DNA from: Pseudomonadota bacterium
GTDB taxonomy: Bacteria; Desulfobacterota; Binatia; Binatales; Binataceae
Direction of reading: 5' to 3'
NCBI GenBank assembly: GCA_021324755.1
Contig: JAJPIL010000007.1
Span: forward strand, 310,001 to 374,000
Length of the DNA stretch: 64,000 nt
In this document: one piece after another, positions 24,793 through 33,700 of the stretch
Position numbering within the stretch: the stretch's first letter is position 1
Layout: each line of letters starts with the position of its first letter
Notes under the pieces: model-generated
Seen by the model: the letters and a program-made list of their open reading frames with translations, nothing else
Told to the model about the DNA's origin: nothing
The model's database searches: none
Program-made: the position numbers and the translations under genes

Positions 24793-26091
24793 TCAGACGC
24801 GCTCGAAGATTCCTCGGGGCACCGTCATCGACACGACCCAGTTCGGAATATCGACTACTTCGCTTATCTTGAGGTCGCCGACTACGCTGCAGATAGCATA
24901 TGCCTCATGAAGGCTTAAGCCCTCTTCATGCACCAGCCAATCGATCATCTCGCGCGCGGCCTTTTTCGCATTCTCCATCAAATCGGGTCCCACACCGACC
25001 GTGTGGTAAAAACCTTTTTCCCGCATCTCCGGAGTCATCGCGCTAAGCGTTGGATCGGACGTCGGAACGATGGCGCGGGGACTTTCGATGATCTGGTGTT
25101 TGATCACGCGAAAGCTGAGCGTCACAGCCATCAACGTTTCCACCGCGGTGACGCATATCTCCCCATCGCCCTGTGCCATATGTCCATCGCCAACCGAAAA
25201 TTTCGCTCCCTCGACGTAGACCGGATACTGGATACGCGCCCCCTTGACGAAATGCTTGATGTCGGCGTTGCCGCCGATGCCGCCGCTTACGTTAGGAGGC
25301 ACCGTACGGTACATTCCCTTGCGCAGGGGCGCGACGCCGTAAACGCCCATGAACGGCGCGATAGGAATTTTGGCGCGCTTGCCCGTGTCCTTGCCCACAA
25401 ACTGGGCAAACCCGGTGCTCTGACCCTTGTTAAAGGTGAATATCTGCACAAAAGGAGCACCGGCGTTGTACGGCTGATCCTCGGGGATCGCGCTTGGCAC
25501 CTTGCCGGGTGCGGGGTCGCTCAACTCGCTAGCCTCAATGAACTGGGCAAAAGGTGCAAGTGGCTCGGGCCGCAAGCTTCCGAAAAGCCCCAGCAGCGGC
25601 CCCATCACGACGTAACCGAAGTCGACCAGCGGCGCGACATCGAGCACCTCCACTTCAAGAATATCTCCGGGCTTGGCTCCCTCAACGTAAACCGGCCCCG
25701 TAAGCGGATGAATCTTGCCGAGGTCAAGCTTCAGTGTACCGTCAGGCGTAAGCGTCTGCGCCGCGCTGCCGATATCGAGCGCGTCGCGACATAAAAATTG
25801 AACCGCCTGTCCCTGCTTGACCGTGGCCACCGGCTTGAGGTCCTGATTAAAGCGGTTATGAAGGGTTTTCGAAAAACCGTCAATTTTAACCTCTGGCTCG
25901 ACTGGGTCGTCGGATGTAGGTGCCCCAATTACAGCGTCGGGCCGCCCCACGCCGGCAACGTAAATTCCCTGCTCCGCTGCAGCAAGCTTTTTGCCAACGC
26001 TCGCTATCGCCGCTGCGGCGGCAGTCCCAACTGATACGCGCTGTATGAATTTCCTTCGCGAAAGAGAATAGTCTGAATGGATAAAACACAT
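24793..26091 (-). CDS. Tat-exported acetamidase/formamidase-family protein
   Basis: A 432-aa protein with a twin-arginine signal (SRRKFIQRV at residues 11-19, then an Ala-rich hydrophobic stretch). The mature part is the acetamidase/formamidase (FmdA/AmdA) beta-sandwich: LTGPVYVEGAKPGDILEVEVLDV, PIAPFMGVYGVAP, NVSGGIGGNADIKHF, and GDGHMAQGDGEICVTAVE, whose His/Asp/Glu residues form the metal site. It hydrolyses short amides in the periplasm if the family role holds. The ATG 26091 has GGGGGG about 10 nt upstream. The family is usually cytoplasmic, so Tat export marks a distinct subfamily. Confidence 0.92.
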   Translation of the reverse strand: MCFIHSDYSLSRRKFIQRVSVGTAAAAAIASVGKKLAAAEQGIYVAGVGRPDAVIGAPTSDDPVEPEVKIDGFSKTLHNRFNQDLKPVATVKQGQAVQFLCRDALDIGSAAQTLTPDGTLKLDLGKIHPLTGPVYVEGAKPGDILEVEVLDVAPLVDFGYVVMGPLLGLFGSLRPEPLAPFAQFIEASELSDPAPGKVPSAIPEDQPYNAGAPFVQIFTFNKGQSTGFAQFVGKDTGKRAKIPIAPFMGVYGVAPLRKGMYRTVPPNVSGGIGGNADIKHFVKGARIQYPVYVEGAKFSVGDGHMAQGDGEICVTAVETLMAVTLSFRVIKHQIIESPRAIVPTSDPTLSAMTPEMREKGFYHTVGVGPDLMENAKKAAREMIDWLVHEEGLSLHEAYAICSVVGDLKISEVVDIPNWVVSMTVPRGIFERV

Positions 26092-26503
26092 GCTTCGTAT
26101 AGCCCCCCTTCCTTAGAGCTTACATATGGCGCTTTTATGGCCGCGCTCTGCGCGAATTTATCGAGCCCAACCTTCGCATCCCCTTCCAAGGAAAATGTCC
26201 CGCTCAAAAACTTTGAACCAAAACCAACGAGATTTACGGTTTCGCCTTCGCATCAGCTTGTCCCTTCCCCATTTGTCGGTCAAGCTTTCGCGAAAAAAGC
26301 GTGCGAGTTGGGGTCAACACACGCGATCGGTTAAAAACATGAGCCGAGCACGCCACAGAGAAAACGATAGCGCGCCTGCCTTGAGCGCTCAGAGCAAAAC
26401 TTTCACGAAAGAAGCGTTTTTCTAACCGGATGAACTTCTCTCAAGCAAGCCACGACGCCGCGATTTTTGCTGCGCTTGTGACAACTTCTCCCGAGGGCCG
26501 CTC
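26092..26503. other. Gap of about 410 bp
   Basis: The region is AT-richer than its neighbours and lies between two minus-strand genes. I find no gene, repeat or RNA, and expect a terminator for the aldolase gene and the acetamidase promoter. Confidence 0.4.
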
Positions 26504-27460
26504 TTATCGGATCAAAGCACCGTCCCTGCGCACGCCGGCGCGAGCGAGAGCAACCCGAATACGCTCGATTTCATGCGGCGGAAGCTTGATGAGAGGCGGG
26601 CGCACCACCGCCCGTTTAAGGCGACCTAAAATAACCAGTGCTTCCTTCATCCGATTGTGCATGTCGACCCACGGCTCGGCGTAAAATACCTCGGCCAGAG
26701 AAGAAATGCGCTCGTAGACGGAGCGCGCGCCAACCAGATCGCCGTCTCGCACGGCACGGTAAAGCGCGACATGCAAATCGGCGATAACGCTTCCCGAACC
26801 CGAGAGGATTCCGTCGCATCCCAGAACCAGCGAGCTTAAAAGCCACGCGCTGTGAGTGGTAAGCACGCTTATCGGACGGGCCAAGCTGTGAAGCGTCCGA
26901 ATATGCTTTTCGTGGAGCACTGGATCGCCGCACCAATCCTTTATGGCGCAGATACTGGGTATTTCCTCGGCAAGCCCGACAAGCGTATCGATAGGATAGC
27001 CCTGACCGCTCGAAAGCGGATACTGAAATACAATCAGCGGCAGGTCCGTGGCGTCAGCGATCGTCCGGAAATGCGCGAGTGCCATCTCGGGGCGTCGCTG
27101 CGCTCCCATCACAAACGGATTTGGCGGAAATACGAGCAAGGCAGAAGCTCCGGCTGCCTGTGCCATACGCGCAAGTCGAGCGGCTTCAAGGCTTCCGTCC
27201 GCGTAGACGCCGCTTACAAGCGGTATGCGCCCACCAACCTCGTCGGCCGCGATCTCGATTACCCGCTTCTGTTCGTCAAAGGTAAGCGACGGCACTTCAC
27301 AAGAATGACCGTTCACGGTGATCGCTGAGATACCGTCTGTCGCGGCCAGAAAACGCAAATGCTCACGAAATGAGGGGTCGTCGAGCGAAAAATCCTCGTT
27401 GAACGGCAGAAGGCAAGCAGGAATCACACCCACCGGCTCAAAGGTTCGAAAAGCCGCCAT
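26504..27460 (-). CDS. Dihydrodipicolinate synthase (DapA)-family aldolase/lyase
   Basis: A 318-aa (beta/alpha)8 class I aldolase. The Schiff-base lysine is in SICAIKDWCGDP, the conserved Tyr in LIVFQYPLSSGQ, and the ligand loop reads ITVNGHSCEVPSL, with the usual GTTGE replaced by GHSCE. That change argues against true DapA and for a catabolic pyruvate-aldolase or decarboxylase member. The start is ATG 27460 with GGGAG 9 nt upstream. An ATG 24 nt earlier has no site. No lysine-pathway neighbour is present, which agrees with a catabolic role. Confidence 0.9.
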   Translation of the reverse strand: MAAFRTFEPVGVIPACLLPFNEDFSLDDPSFREHLRFLAATDGISAITVNGHSCEVPSLTFDEQKRVIEIAADEVGGRIPLVSGVYADGSLEAARLARMAQAAGASALLVFPPNPFVMGAQRRPEMALAHFRTIADATDLPLIVFQYPLSSGQGYPIDTLVGLAEEIPSICAIKDWCGDPVLHEKHIRTLHSLARPISVLTTHSAWLLSSLVLGCDGILSGSGSVIADLHVALYRAVRDGDLVGARSVYERISSLAEVFYAEPWVDMHNRMKEALVILGRLKRAVVRPPLIKLPPHEIERIRVALARAGVRRDGALIR

Positions 27461-27677
27461 CCCTAGATTCTCCCATCCCGGCATTATCCACGCGCTGTCG
27501 TCTTCTTTACTCTACTTCACACGTTAGCGTCGGGGAAATGCGGCAAGGATTTAGCCGCTAGCCAACCCTAGCGCAGGCCAGTTTCGCTCGACTACCGGTG
27601 ATGAAATGTGCGATACCTAAGTCAGCGAACGTTTGCTTGACTGCCAGCGACCGTACGGTGAGCGAGGAGATGTGGAC

Positions 27678-28349
27678 ATGGTCAAAGCGATTTATTTTCT
27701 TAAGCGCAAAGACGGCCTAAGCGTCAAGGAGTTCGGGAATTACTGGCGCACTCAGCACGCGCAGCTGGTGCGTCGGATTCCCGAGCTTCGCCGTTACGTT
27801 CAATGCCATACGATTCGCTCGGTTTACCGCACGCGCGAACCGCTCTATGACGGTGTGGCCGAGTTGTGGTACGACGACGTCGAGACGATGCGCCGAATCG
27901 CCGAGCGGCCGGAAAGCCGCGCCGCGCTTGCTGACAACCAGGCGTTCGTCGACCTGTCCAAGATGAGCTTTATCGTAACCGAGGAACGTATTCAAAAAGA
28001 CGGGCCTAGCAGCTCGACTATGATGCACATGCTAGTGTTCGTGCGCCGCAAACCCGGTATGGAGGTGGAAACATTTCAGCGTTATTGGCGCGAAACCCAC
28101 GGCCCACTGGTAACACAGATTCCTCAGCTTCGCCGCTACGTCCAAAGCCACGTCCGCCTCGGGGCATACCGCGCCGGACTTGAGCCCGTTTACGATGGCG
28201 TAGCCGAACTATGGTTCGATTCCACCGATGCAATCCGCGAGGCGGCAGCGAGCCAGCAGTATCAGGCAGTGCGAGCTGACGAAACGAACTTTCTCGACGT
28301 TTCGCGCCCTATCCCGTTTATCATCACTCAGGACTTTGTCGTGATCTAG
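27678..28349 (+). CDS. Tandem EthD-domain protein
   Basis: A 223-aa protein made of two EthD (ferredoxin-like) domains. The first starts VKAIYFLKRKDGLSVKEFGNYW and has THAQLVRRIPELRRYVQ-like content (here QHAQLVRRIPELRRYVQ). The second starts MHMLVFVRRKPGMEVETFQRYW and has THGPLVTQIPQLRRYVQ. Each ends with YDGVAELW. EthD proteins are linked to degradation of ethers and other xenobiotics; the molecular role is often unclear. The start ATG 27678 has GAGGAG (27664-27669) 8 nt upstream. Confidence 0.93.
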   Translation: MVKAIYFLKRKDGLSVKEFGNYWRTQHAQLVRRIPELRRYVQCHTIRSVYRTREPLYDGVAELWYDDVETMRRIAERPESRAALADNQAFVDLSKMSFIVTEERIQKDGPSSSTMMHMLVFVRRKPGMEVETFQRYWRETHGPLVTQIPQLRRYVQSHVRLGAYRAGLEPVYDGVAELWFDSTDAIREAAASQQYQAVRADETNFLDVSRPIPFIITQDFVVI

Positions 28350-28596
28350 CGCGGGCGCAACGGCGCGAACGGCCTGCTGAGACTCAAAAGTCGTGCCATC
28401 GTTCGACCAAAAGCGGCTGCTGTCGGGGGTTTTATCGCTCAGCACTAAGAACACTTAAGTCAGACGTTGGCTTAGACCTAAGCATCGAGCCTCGGATGCC
28501 CCATACGTGAAAGATCCCGGCAACAAGCTGTTTCCGATGCGCGACGGCATGGGGAGCACCACAATTCCTGGCTCGTTCTTCTCTTAGCTGCCAACG

Positions 28597-31047
28597 CTAG
28601 GGTGTTTGCCTCCGGCCGATCGGAACCGTCAACGTGCTATAAAGTGCTCGCCTGGGGCCGTACATCGGAGCAAAAATGCCGATTCCGCTCCCCTGCCGGA
28701 TCAGATAAACGTGGTCGAACACGTTGATCGCGCTTATACGCCACTGCACGTCGCCGACGCGGGGCACGTAAAAGTTGCGCGCCACGGCCGCGTTGACCTG
28801 AAGGTAGGGAAGCTGATTTTCTAAGTTGGCGAAGCCGAACCGGTAACCGCTTCCCCACAAACCATCGACGCTAAACAGGTACCGGCCCCAACGGTAACTC
28901 AAGCCGGCAGACGACGTAAACTCCTGGTCGTCGTCGAGATTTACCCAATGATGGGCGATATAGTTTAGCTCCTCCGGGTCGTCAACCAAAAACTGACCGG
29001 CAACGACATTTTTGCCTTCGACGATCGTGTAAGAAAAGTTAAAATAGGCAGACAGGTGCTCGGTATTTTTCACCAGGCTGAAATCCGCACCCCACATCCT
29101 GCCGTGCTGGTACTGAAGCGGGGCGAAAATATAGGTGCTGCCAAATTGGGCCAGGTCCAGCTTGTTCGTGGCCCACATGAAAAAGCCTTCCACACTGGCA
29201 TTAAAGCCAAAAGGCAGTCGCTGGGTTATACCTGCGTCGAAAAACTCGTCGTCCTCGGCCTTGATGTTCTGATTGCCTGACGTAATAGCCGAGGCACCGG
29301 TTGTATTTGCGAACTTATTTACGGTCTCGAGCAGAACGGACTCGAACGGTGGAAGTTGGAAGTAACGAGCATAGCCGGCATTCAACGTAGTGGTGGGAGT
29401 CAAACTGTATACCAGGCCCAGGCGCGGGCTGAACTGATATTGCCAGCTCAGATAGTCGAGCACGTCGAAACGAGCGCCGATGGTGATTTCCAACTTTTCA
29501 GTTGGGCGCCACTGATCTTGCCCATAAAAACCAAGAACCAGGTCGTAGCCGTTGAAATCGTCGATGATCGTTTCCGGCTGGGTGCTGGTAGGCTCGCCCT
29601 GCGAATTTGCGGGGAAAACAAGTGCTCGATTGTCTTCCTCGATCGTTTCGCCGCTGATGTAGAAACCCGCTTGCAACGTATGGTGAGCGTTCAGGCGATA
29701 GGAGGTATCTTCCTGGATGCCGTTGATGAAACCGGTGTGAAGCACTCGGTCGGCAATGCCGTTGTATGCAAGGTCGCCTATCGGGTCCGGATCGTACTGA
29801 AGAGCATAGTAGCGGCTGAAGTACGCGATTTGATAGTCGAGCTTCGAGCCAACGGTGCCTTGAAGGGCAAGGACTGCGTAGTAATTCTGCTCGAGCTCGT
29901 GTGCGCTGGTGTCGGCAGAGTTCGGATAATTGAACACGCCGGCGATCGGGAAAGCGACGGGCAAATTGGGCTGGCCCGGAATTTGGAAAAAATTGATCGC
30001 GGTGCCGGCTATAAGGCTCAGGCGCGTGGTCGGGCTTAAAAGATAGGAAAAGTAGCCGAAACCTTGACCTTGGTCGGTGCGGTCATGCTCGGGGGTCGGG
30101 GTGGGAGTAGGCGACTGCACGCCAAGAGCGCTCTGCAGGGCAAAGGCGCTGACGTAGTAACTCAAATTGCCGCTACATCCGCCATACTGAAAGCTCGGCT
30201 GGATCGTGGCTCGCTGTCCGCCGAAGTACTCAGCCTGACCGCCATTATCGAGGCATCCGTCCTTTGTGTGGATATCGACCACGCCCTCGTTGCGAAAGCC
30301 GAACTGGGCTGGCTGAAAGTTGTCGATAAGCGATACGCTCTTGATGAAATAGGGACTGAAGAGCTGACCGAAGCTACTGACCGCCTCGGGCAAAAAGATT
30401 CCGTTTAGGCGGTACTGAATCCCGCCACCATTTAACCCGTGAATGTGGATCTGATCCTGCCCCTGGCCATAGCCGTCTTGTGATACGCCAGGCGCCTGAG
30501 CCAAAACTTGATTGAGCGGAGTATTGTCGCCCTGAGGTAGCTGGTCGATATCCTTGTCGGTAAACCTGTACACACTGCTGCCCGTCTCGGGCGAAAGGGC
30601 ATTTCGCGCCTTGTTCAAGGCCGCGATCACCTCTACGGTCAGAGGTTTTTCGGATTCCATCGTAAGCTCAAGAGACCTCGCCTGTGGGCTTTTTACGACC
30701 GCGGTCGCGGTTTTGAAGCCTTTCTTTTTGGCAACGATGGCGTAAATACCGGGTGCGACTTTTTTGAATTCGAAACGGCCTTGCTGATCACTCGTGGCAT
30801 GGCTAACTATTTTGCCGTCGGCCGACCTAAGTTCGAGCGAAACGCCCGAAAGCGGTCGCTTGAGCGCATCTTCTACCTTGCCGCTGAGCCTCGCTGGTCC
30901 ACCCAACTGGCTTTGTTCAGAAACTTGAGCCCAGCTCGGAGTGGCGCAAAAAATCAAAGCCGTTAGAAGCGCTATAACAACTGACATGCCCCCCATTAAA
31001 GAGCGCCCTATCTTGCTGTTTTGCCAACCGACAAAATTTGAAGGCAT
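28597..31047 (-). CDS. TonB-dependent outer-membrane receptor (paralogue 1)
   Basis: An 816-aa receptor. A signal peptide (to about Ala40) is followed by a carboxypeptidase-regulatory-like beta-sandwich (about 50-135: LSGKVEDALKRPLSGVSLELRS, GRFEFKKVAPGIYAIVAKKKGF). The plug domain (about 140-270) has IDQLPQGDNTPLNQVLAQ and IHIHGLNGGGIQYRLNG. A 22-strand type barrel ends in the beta signal LYSTLTVPIG. A conserved cysteine pair (TKDGC and YGGC) flanks the plug-barrel junction. The ligand is unknown. It is clearly paralogous to the receptor at 33701-36094 throughout. The start ATG 31047 has AAGG 5 nt upstream; ATG 30996 is an alternative. Confidence 0.95.
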   Translation of the reverse strand: MPSNFVGWQNSKIGRSLMGGMSVVIALLTALIFCATPSWAQVSEQSQLGGPARLSGKVEDALKRPLSGVSLELRSADGKIVSHATSDQQGRFEFKKVAPGIYAIVAKKKGFKTATAVVKSPQARSLELTMESEKPLTVEVIAALNKARNALSPETGSSVYRFTDKDIDQLPQGDNTPLNQVLAQAPGVSQDGYGQGQDQIHIHGLNGGGIQYRLNGIFLPEAVSSFGQLFSPYFIKSVSLIDNFQPAQFGFRNEGVVDIHTKDGCLDNGGQAEYFGGQRATIQPSFQYGGCSGNLSYYVSAFALQSALGVQSPTPTPTPEHDRTDQGQGFGYFSYLLSPTTRLSLIAGTAINFFQIPGQPNLPVAFPIAGVFNYPNSADTSAHELEQNYYAVLALQGTVGSKLDYQIAYFSRYYALQYDPDPIGDLAYNGIADRVLHTGFINGIQEDTSYRLNAHHTLQAGFYISGETIEEDNRALVFPANSQGEPTSTQPETIIDDFNGYDLVLGFYGQDQWRPTEKLEITIGARFDVLDYLSWQYQFSPRLGLVYSLTPTTTLNAGYARYFQLPPFESVLLETVNKFANTTGASAITSGNQNIKAEDDEFFDAGITQRLPFGFNASVEGFFMWATNKLDLAQFGSTYIFAPLQYQHGRMWGADFSLVKNTEHLSAYFNFSYTIVEGKNVVAGQFLVDDPEELNYIAHHWVNLDDDQEFTSSAGLSYRWGRYLFSVDGLWGSGYRFGFANLENQLPYLQVNAAVARNFYVPRVGDVQWRISAINVFDHVYLIRQGSGIGIFAPMYGPRRALYSTLTVPIGRRQTP

Positions 31048-31687
31048 CGAAGCCTTGCAGGGCGCAGTTACGAGCTATAGCTGCGCAAGCCTTATAGCAC
31101 ATCCGCGGCCGAACGAGCTAAGAAGTTATTTCCACTTGCTCCCGCCCAGCATTGGAAAAAGTTCCCGAAATTTGTCGGAGATAATTCCAAATCTTCCCGA
31201 TAACAAGCACAAAAAGTCGTCCGGACTTTTGACTTCTCGTTGAACTTTCGGCGGCGAAATAAAGGGTAGAAAGCTACACACGCTCTGATGGGTTAAAGCC
31301 GACAATTTTTTAGGACGTCTTGTTGCCGCGCCTGTATGCTCATGTGACAGCGGCGCGCTTTACACGGCCAGGGTGAAAAAACGCCGCTTTGGCCGTGACA
31401 AAGACAATCGCTCTTTAGGATTTCACCATTCGAGGACGCGCGCTGCGGAGAGTTCGCGGAGTTCAACTATTAAGGATTTATGGCAGCTCATCCCGCGACC
31501 CACAAACTTTTCCGAAAAAACTCTTTATGCTCTGTGAAGCTTGGGCGACAGGTAGCTGTTTTCCCCGCGTCGAAAAAGAGTTGTTCGAGCGGCAAACTCG
31601 AGGGCCCTCGCTCGGCGAGGCAAGGCTTATCCAGTTGGCATAAGGCGCGCGGCAGACCATAATCGCCCGCAGGAGGTGAGAGATCTT
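31048..31687. other. Divergent promoter region of about 640 bp
   Basis: No gene is supported. The region contains the two inverted repeats at 31327-31397 and the AGGAGG site at 31671-31676 for the ACT-domain gene. Promoters for that gene and for the receptor are expected here. No cobalamin-riboswitch consensus is seen upstream of the receptor. Confidence 0.45.
31327..31397. promoter_or_regulatory. Two adjacent inverted repeats between a receptor gene and an ACT-domain gene
   Basis: The first hairpin has arms CGCGCCTGT (31327-31335) and ACA-GC-GGCGCG (31347-31357, two-base bulge) around an 11-nt loop. The second has arms CACGGCCA (31363-31370) and TGGCCGTG (31390-31397) around 19 nt. They lie in the divergent promoter region and could be operators or leader structures. 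Confidence 0.45.
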
Positions 31688-32128
31688 ATGGCGGTCACTG
31701 TCAAAAAAGCTCGACTGTGGCGAAAAGAGGTGAGCAATCGTCCCGGCGCTCTAGCCGAGACGCTGGCGCCTTTGGCGGACGCCGGCGCAAACCTAAAGGT
31801 AGTCATCGGTTACGCGATGGCGGAAAATCAGAGCGCCGGCGGGGTCGTTGAAGTATTCCCAGTAAGTGGGAAGCGACAGAACGAGGCTGCCCGAAACGCG
31901 GGCTTAACTGAAGGCTCGGCGCCATGCCTGATTGTCGAAGGCGACGACCGTCCGGGGCTGGGACATAAAATCGCCCAAGCGATCGGCGACGCAGGAATCA
32001 ACTTATCCTTTGTCGTGGCGCAAGTCGTTGGCCGCAAGTTTTCCGCGGTTTTGGGGTTCGATTCGGAGCCCGATGCCACACGGGCGGCGGGGCTGATTCG
32101 TAGAATAGGCACAGCTAAAAAACGATAA
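31688..32128 (+). CDS. ACT-domain protein with two ACT repeats
   Basis: A 146-aa protein of two ACT domains and no catalytic partner. Domain 1 is WRKEVSNRPGALAETLAPLADAGANLKVV. Domain 2 is IVEGDDRPGLGHKIAQAIGDAGINLSFVVAQVVG. Each has the conserved RPG turn, where amino acids usually bind. Stand-alone ACT proteins act as amino-acid-sensing regulators or subunits. The ATG 31688 has GGAGG (31672-31676) 11 nt upstream. A GTG at 31676 overlaps the site. Confidence 0.88.
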   Translation: MAVTVKKARLWRKEVSNRPGALAETLAPLADAGANLKVVIGYAMAENQSAGGVVEVFPVSGKRQNEAARNAGLTEGSAPCLIVEGDDRPGLGHKIAQAIGDAGINLSFVVAQVVGRKFSAVLGFDSEPDATRAAGLIRRIGTAKKR

Positions 32129-32387
32129 TCGGACGCCGGGCTGACAAAGTTTAATAGCTCGCCTGGTTCGACAAAAGTATCCCACAGAGCAAACGATACT
32201 CAACAGGAATAACTATTTGCGCGCCCTGCTCTTGGCCTTCGTTCCCGCGGGCTTATGCAGTTTGGCTAGCTGAGGCTTCGGCTTTCATGCGTGGCCACGA
32301 GCTGCGGATAAAATGCGCTTGGCGCGCAAAAGGCACGAAACGCGATGACTCGAATGGTTAACGGGGGCAAGCTTAAAACTCCCGCGC

Positions 32388-32897
32388 TCAGTTCTCGTCT
32401 ATTCGCGTCAGATGCACCACCAAGCCCCAGAACTGAACTGCGGCCGGAACCAGAAGCCATATAGCGCCGGTCAAATACACGGCGAACGAGCCGAAAGATA
32501 CATTCAAAAATTGGAGCAGAGAGATCGCGGGTGTTGGCAGGGCGAGAAGGTAAAGTACGGTCTTACTCGAGTGCGTGGGGACGTCAGCAGAGGGTCCCAG
32601 TTCCTTGATTCGCAGGAGCTGGGCAACGGTTTCGAAAGCTAGAAAAGTGCCAAGCATCAAACTGGCCCCTCGCCAAACCCATATCTCTGTTTTGCCGACC
32701 AGCCAGTAGAACAATAGATAGGGAAAAACTGCGGAAAAAAGCAGCGCGAACTGATGGTCGAGGATGAGCTTAATGCCTACCAATTGATGGCGGGCAAGTG
32801 GCCGGCGACCTTGCGTCATCAAGGGCAAGACAGCGGTGAAAACTGCAAACTGAAGCCCGATTTGCGCGAGCTTGATTAAAAAATGCTCACCAGTCAT
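32388..32897 (-). CDS. Hypothetical integral membrane protein
   Basis: A 169-aa protein with about four to five hydrophobic segments (ISLLQFLNVSFGSFAVYLTGAIWLLVPAAVQFWGLVV-type content split over two helices at the C-terminus). Charged loops lie between the helices (TQGRRPLARHQ, RIKELGPSADVPTHSSK). I do not recognise the family. It lies between the two receptor genes on their strand, but 1.3 kb downstream of one and 800 bp from the other, so no operon is evident. The start is ATG 32897; the site upstream (AAGAG) is weak, and TTG 32906 is possible. Confidence 0.7.
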   Translation of the reverse strand: MTGEHFLIKLAQIGLQFAVFTAVLPLMTQGRRPLARHQLVGIKLILDHQFALLFSAVFPYLLFYWLVGKTEIWVWRGASLMLGTFLAFETVAQLLRIKELGPSADVPTHSSKTVLYLLALPTPAISLLQFLNVSFGSFAVYLTGAIWLLVPAAVQFWGLVVHLTRIDEN

Positions 32898-33700
32898 CGC
32901 CAACAACTCTTAACCGGGATCCTCGTTTTAACTCTCCCACTACATCTGCTCGTATAGACCGAGCGTACTTATCTTGCAAGGTTTTAGACTGGTTCTGATC
33001 CCCCATTGCCAAAGCGACGCCGAAAAGGGGCGTTTCACGTCCCCAGGGTAAGCGGCAGCAGAAATCTTCGTTTTCCAAGCACTTTTTTACATACACTTAT
33101 CGCGCTGCCCCAGCGTCATCATCGGGATCTACTTTGAGGTCTACTTTGCCCTGCGCTCGCGCTATTCCACTGAAAAAGGTGGCGCCCGGTGCCGCATTTA
33201 TCCTCTTCGGCCAACGGGGTCACAGATCGCCTGCTGAAGCAGATCGACCAGCCACAGCTAGCTATTCTCGCCTCGCCGGAAATCGCCCAACTATTGGCCC
33301 ACCAATTCGACCAAGCCGAAACGTCCATCCAGCTCGCGCATCAGGATCAAACCGCCCCGGAAGTGACTTGCAGACCGTCAAACCCAACCCACAGAAAGCC
33401 GTCAAACGAGAACTGAAAGTACTGTCTTTGCGTCCCACCCACGATTCACCCTCCCACACAACACCTTACGCGCCCCAAGCCTGCACGTATCAAAGTTGTT
33501 TTCGTACGACCGAATTCAGAGATGGGGATGCGGGTTAAGTAACTGAGCTGACGCAAGCCTCGATTCGCGAGTCCGTTCCGTCTTATAATCGAATAGAAGC
33601 GTTAGCGTTCTCCAAGCGTCTTACTCAGCTATAACAACCATTCGGACCCTGATAGCTGCAATCCTCACGGCTGCAAACAAGTTGTGTGAGCGCGCACGCC
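32898..33700. other. Gap of about 800 bp, mostly empty
   Basis: Only the weak frame at 33189-33416 is of note. No tRNA, repeat or clear hairpin was found. It follows the 3' end of receptor paralogue 2 and should contain its terminator. Confidence 0.35.
33189..33416 (+). CDS. Possible small protein, weak
   Basis: A 75-codon frame with a GTG start and AAGGTGG upstream. The first 50 residues form a plausible amphipathic helix (DRLLKQIDQPQLAILASPE). There is no homology I can recognise, and the opposite strand is also open here. It ends at a TGA that could be read through, but the extension is not family-like. Confidence 0.25.
   Translation: MPHLSSSANGVTDRLLKQIDQPQLAILASPEIAQLLAHQFDQAETSIQLAHQDQTAPEVTCRPSNPTHRKPSNEN

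Noticed and set aside
33189-33540. TGA at 33417-33419 as another Sec codon
   Set aside because: The sequence after the TGA (K-Y-C-L-C-V-P-P-T) shows no family resemblance and the gene itself is doubtful.
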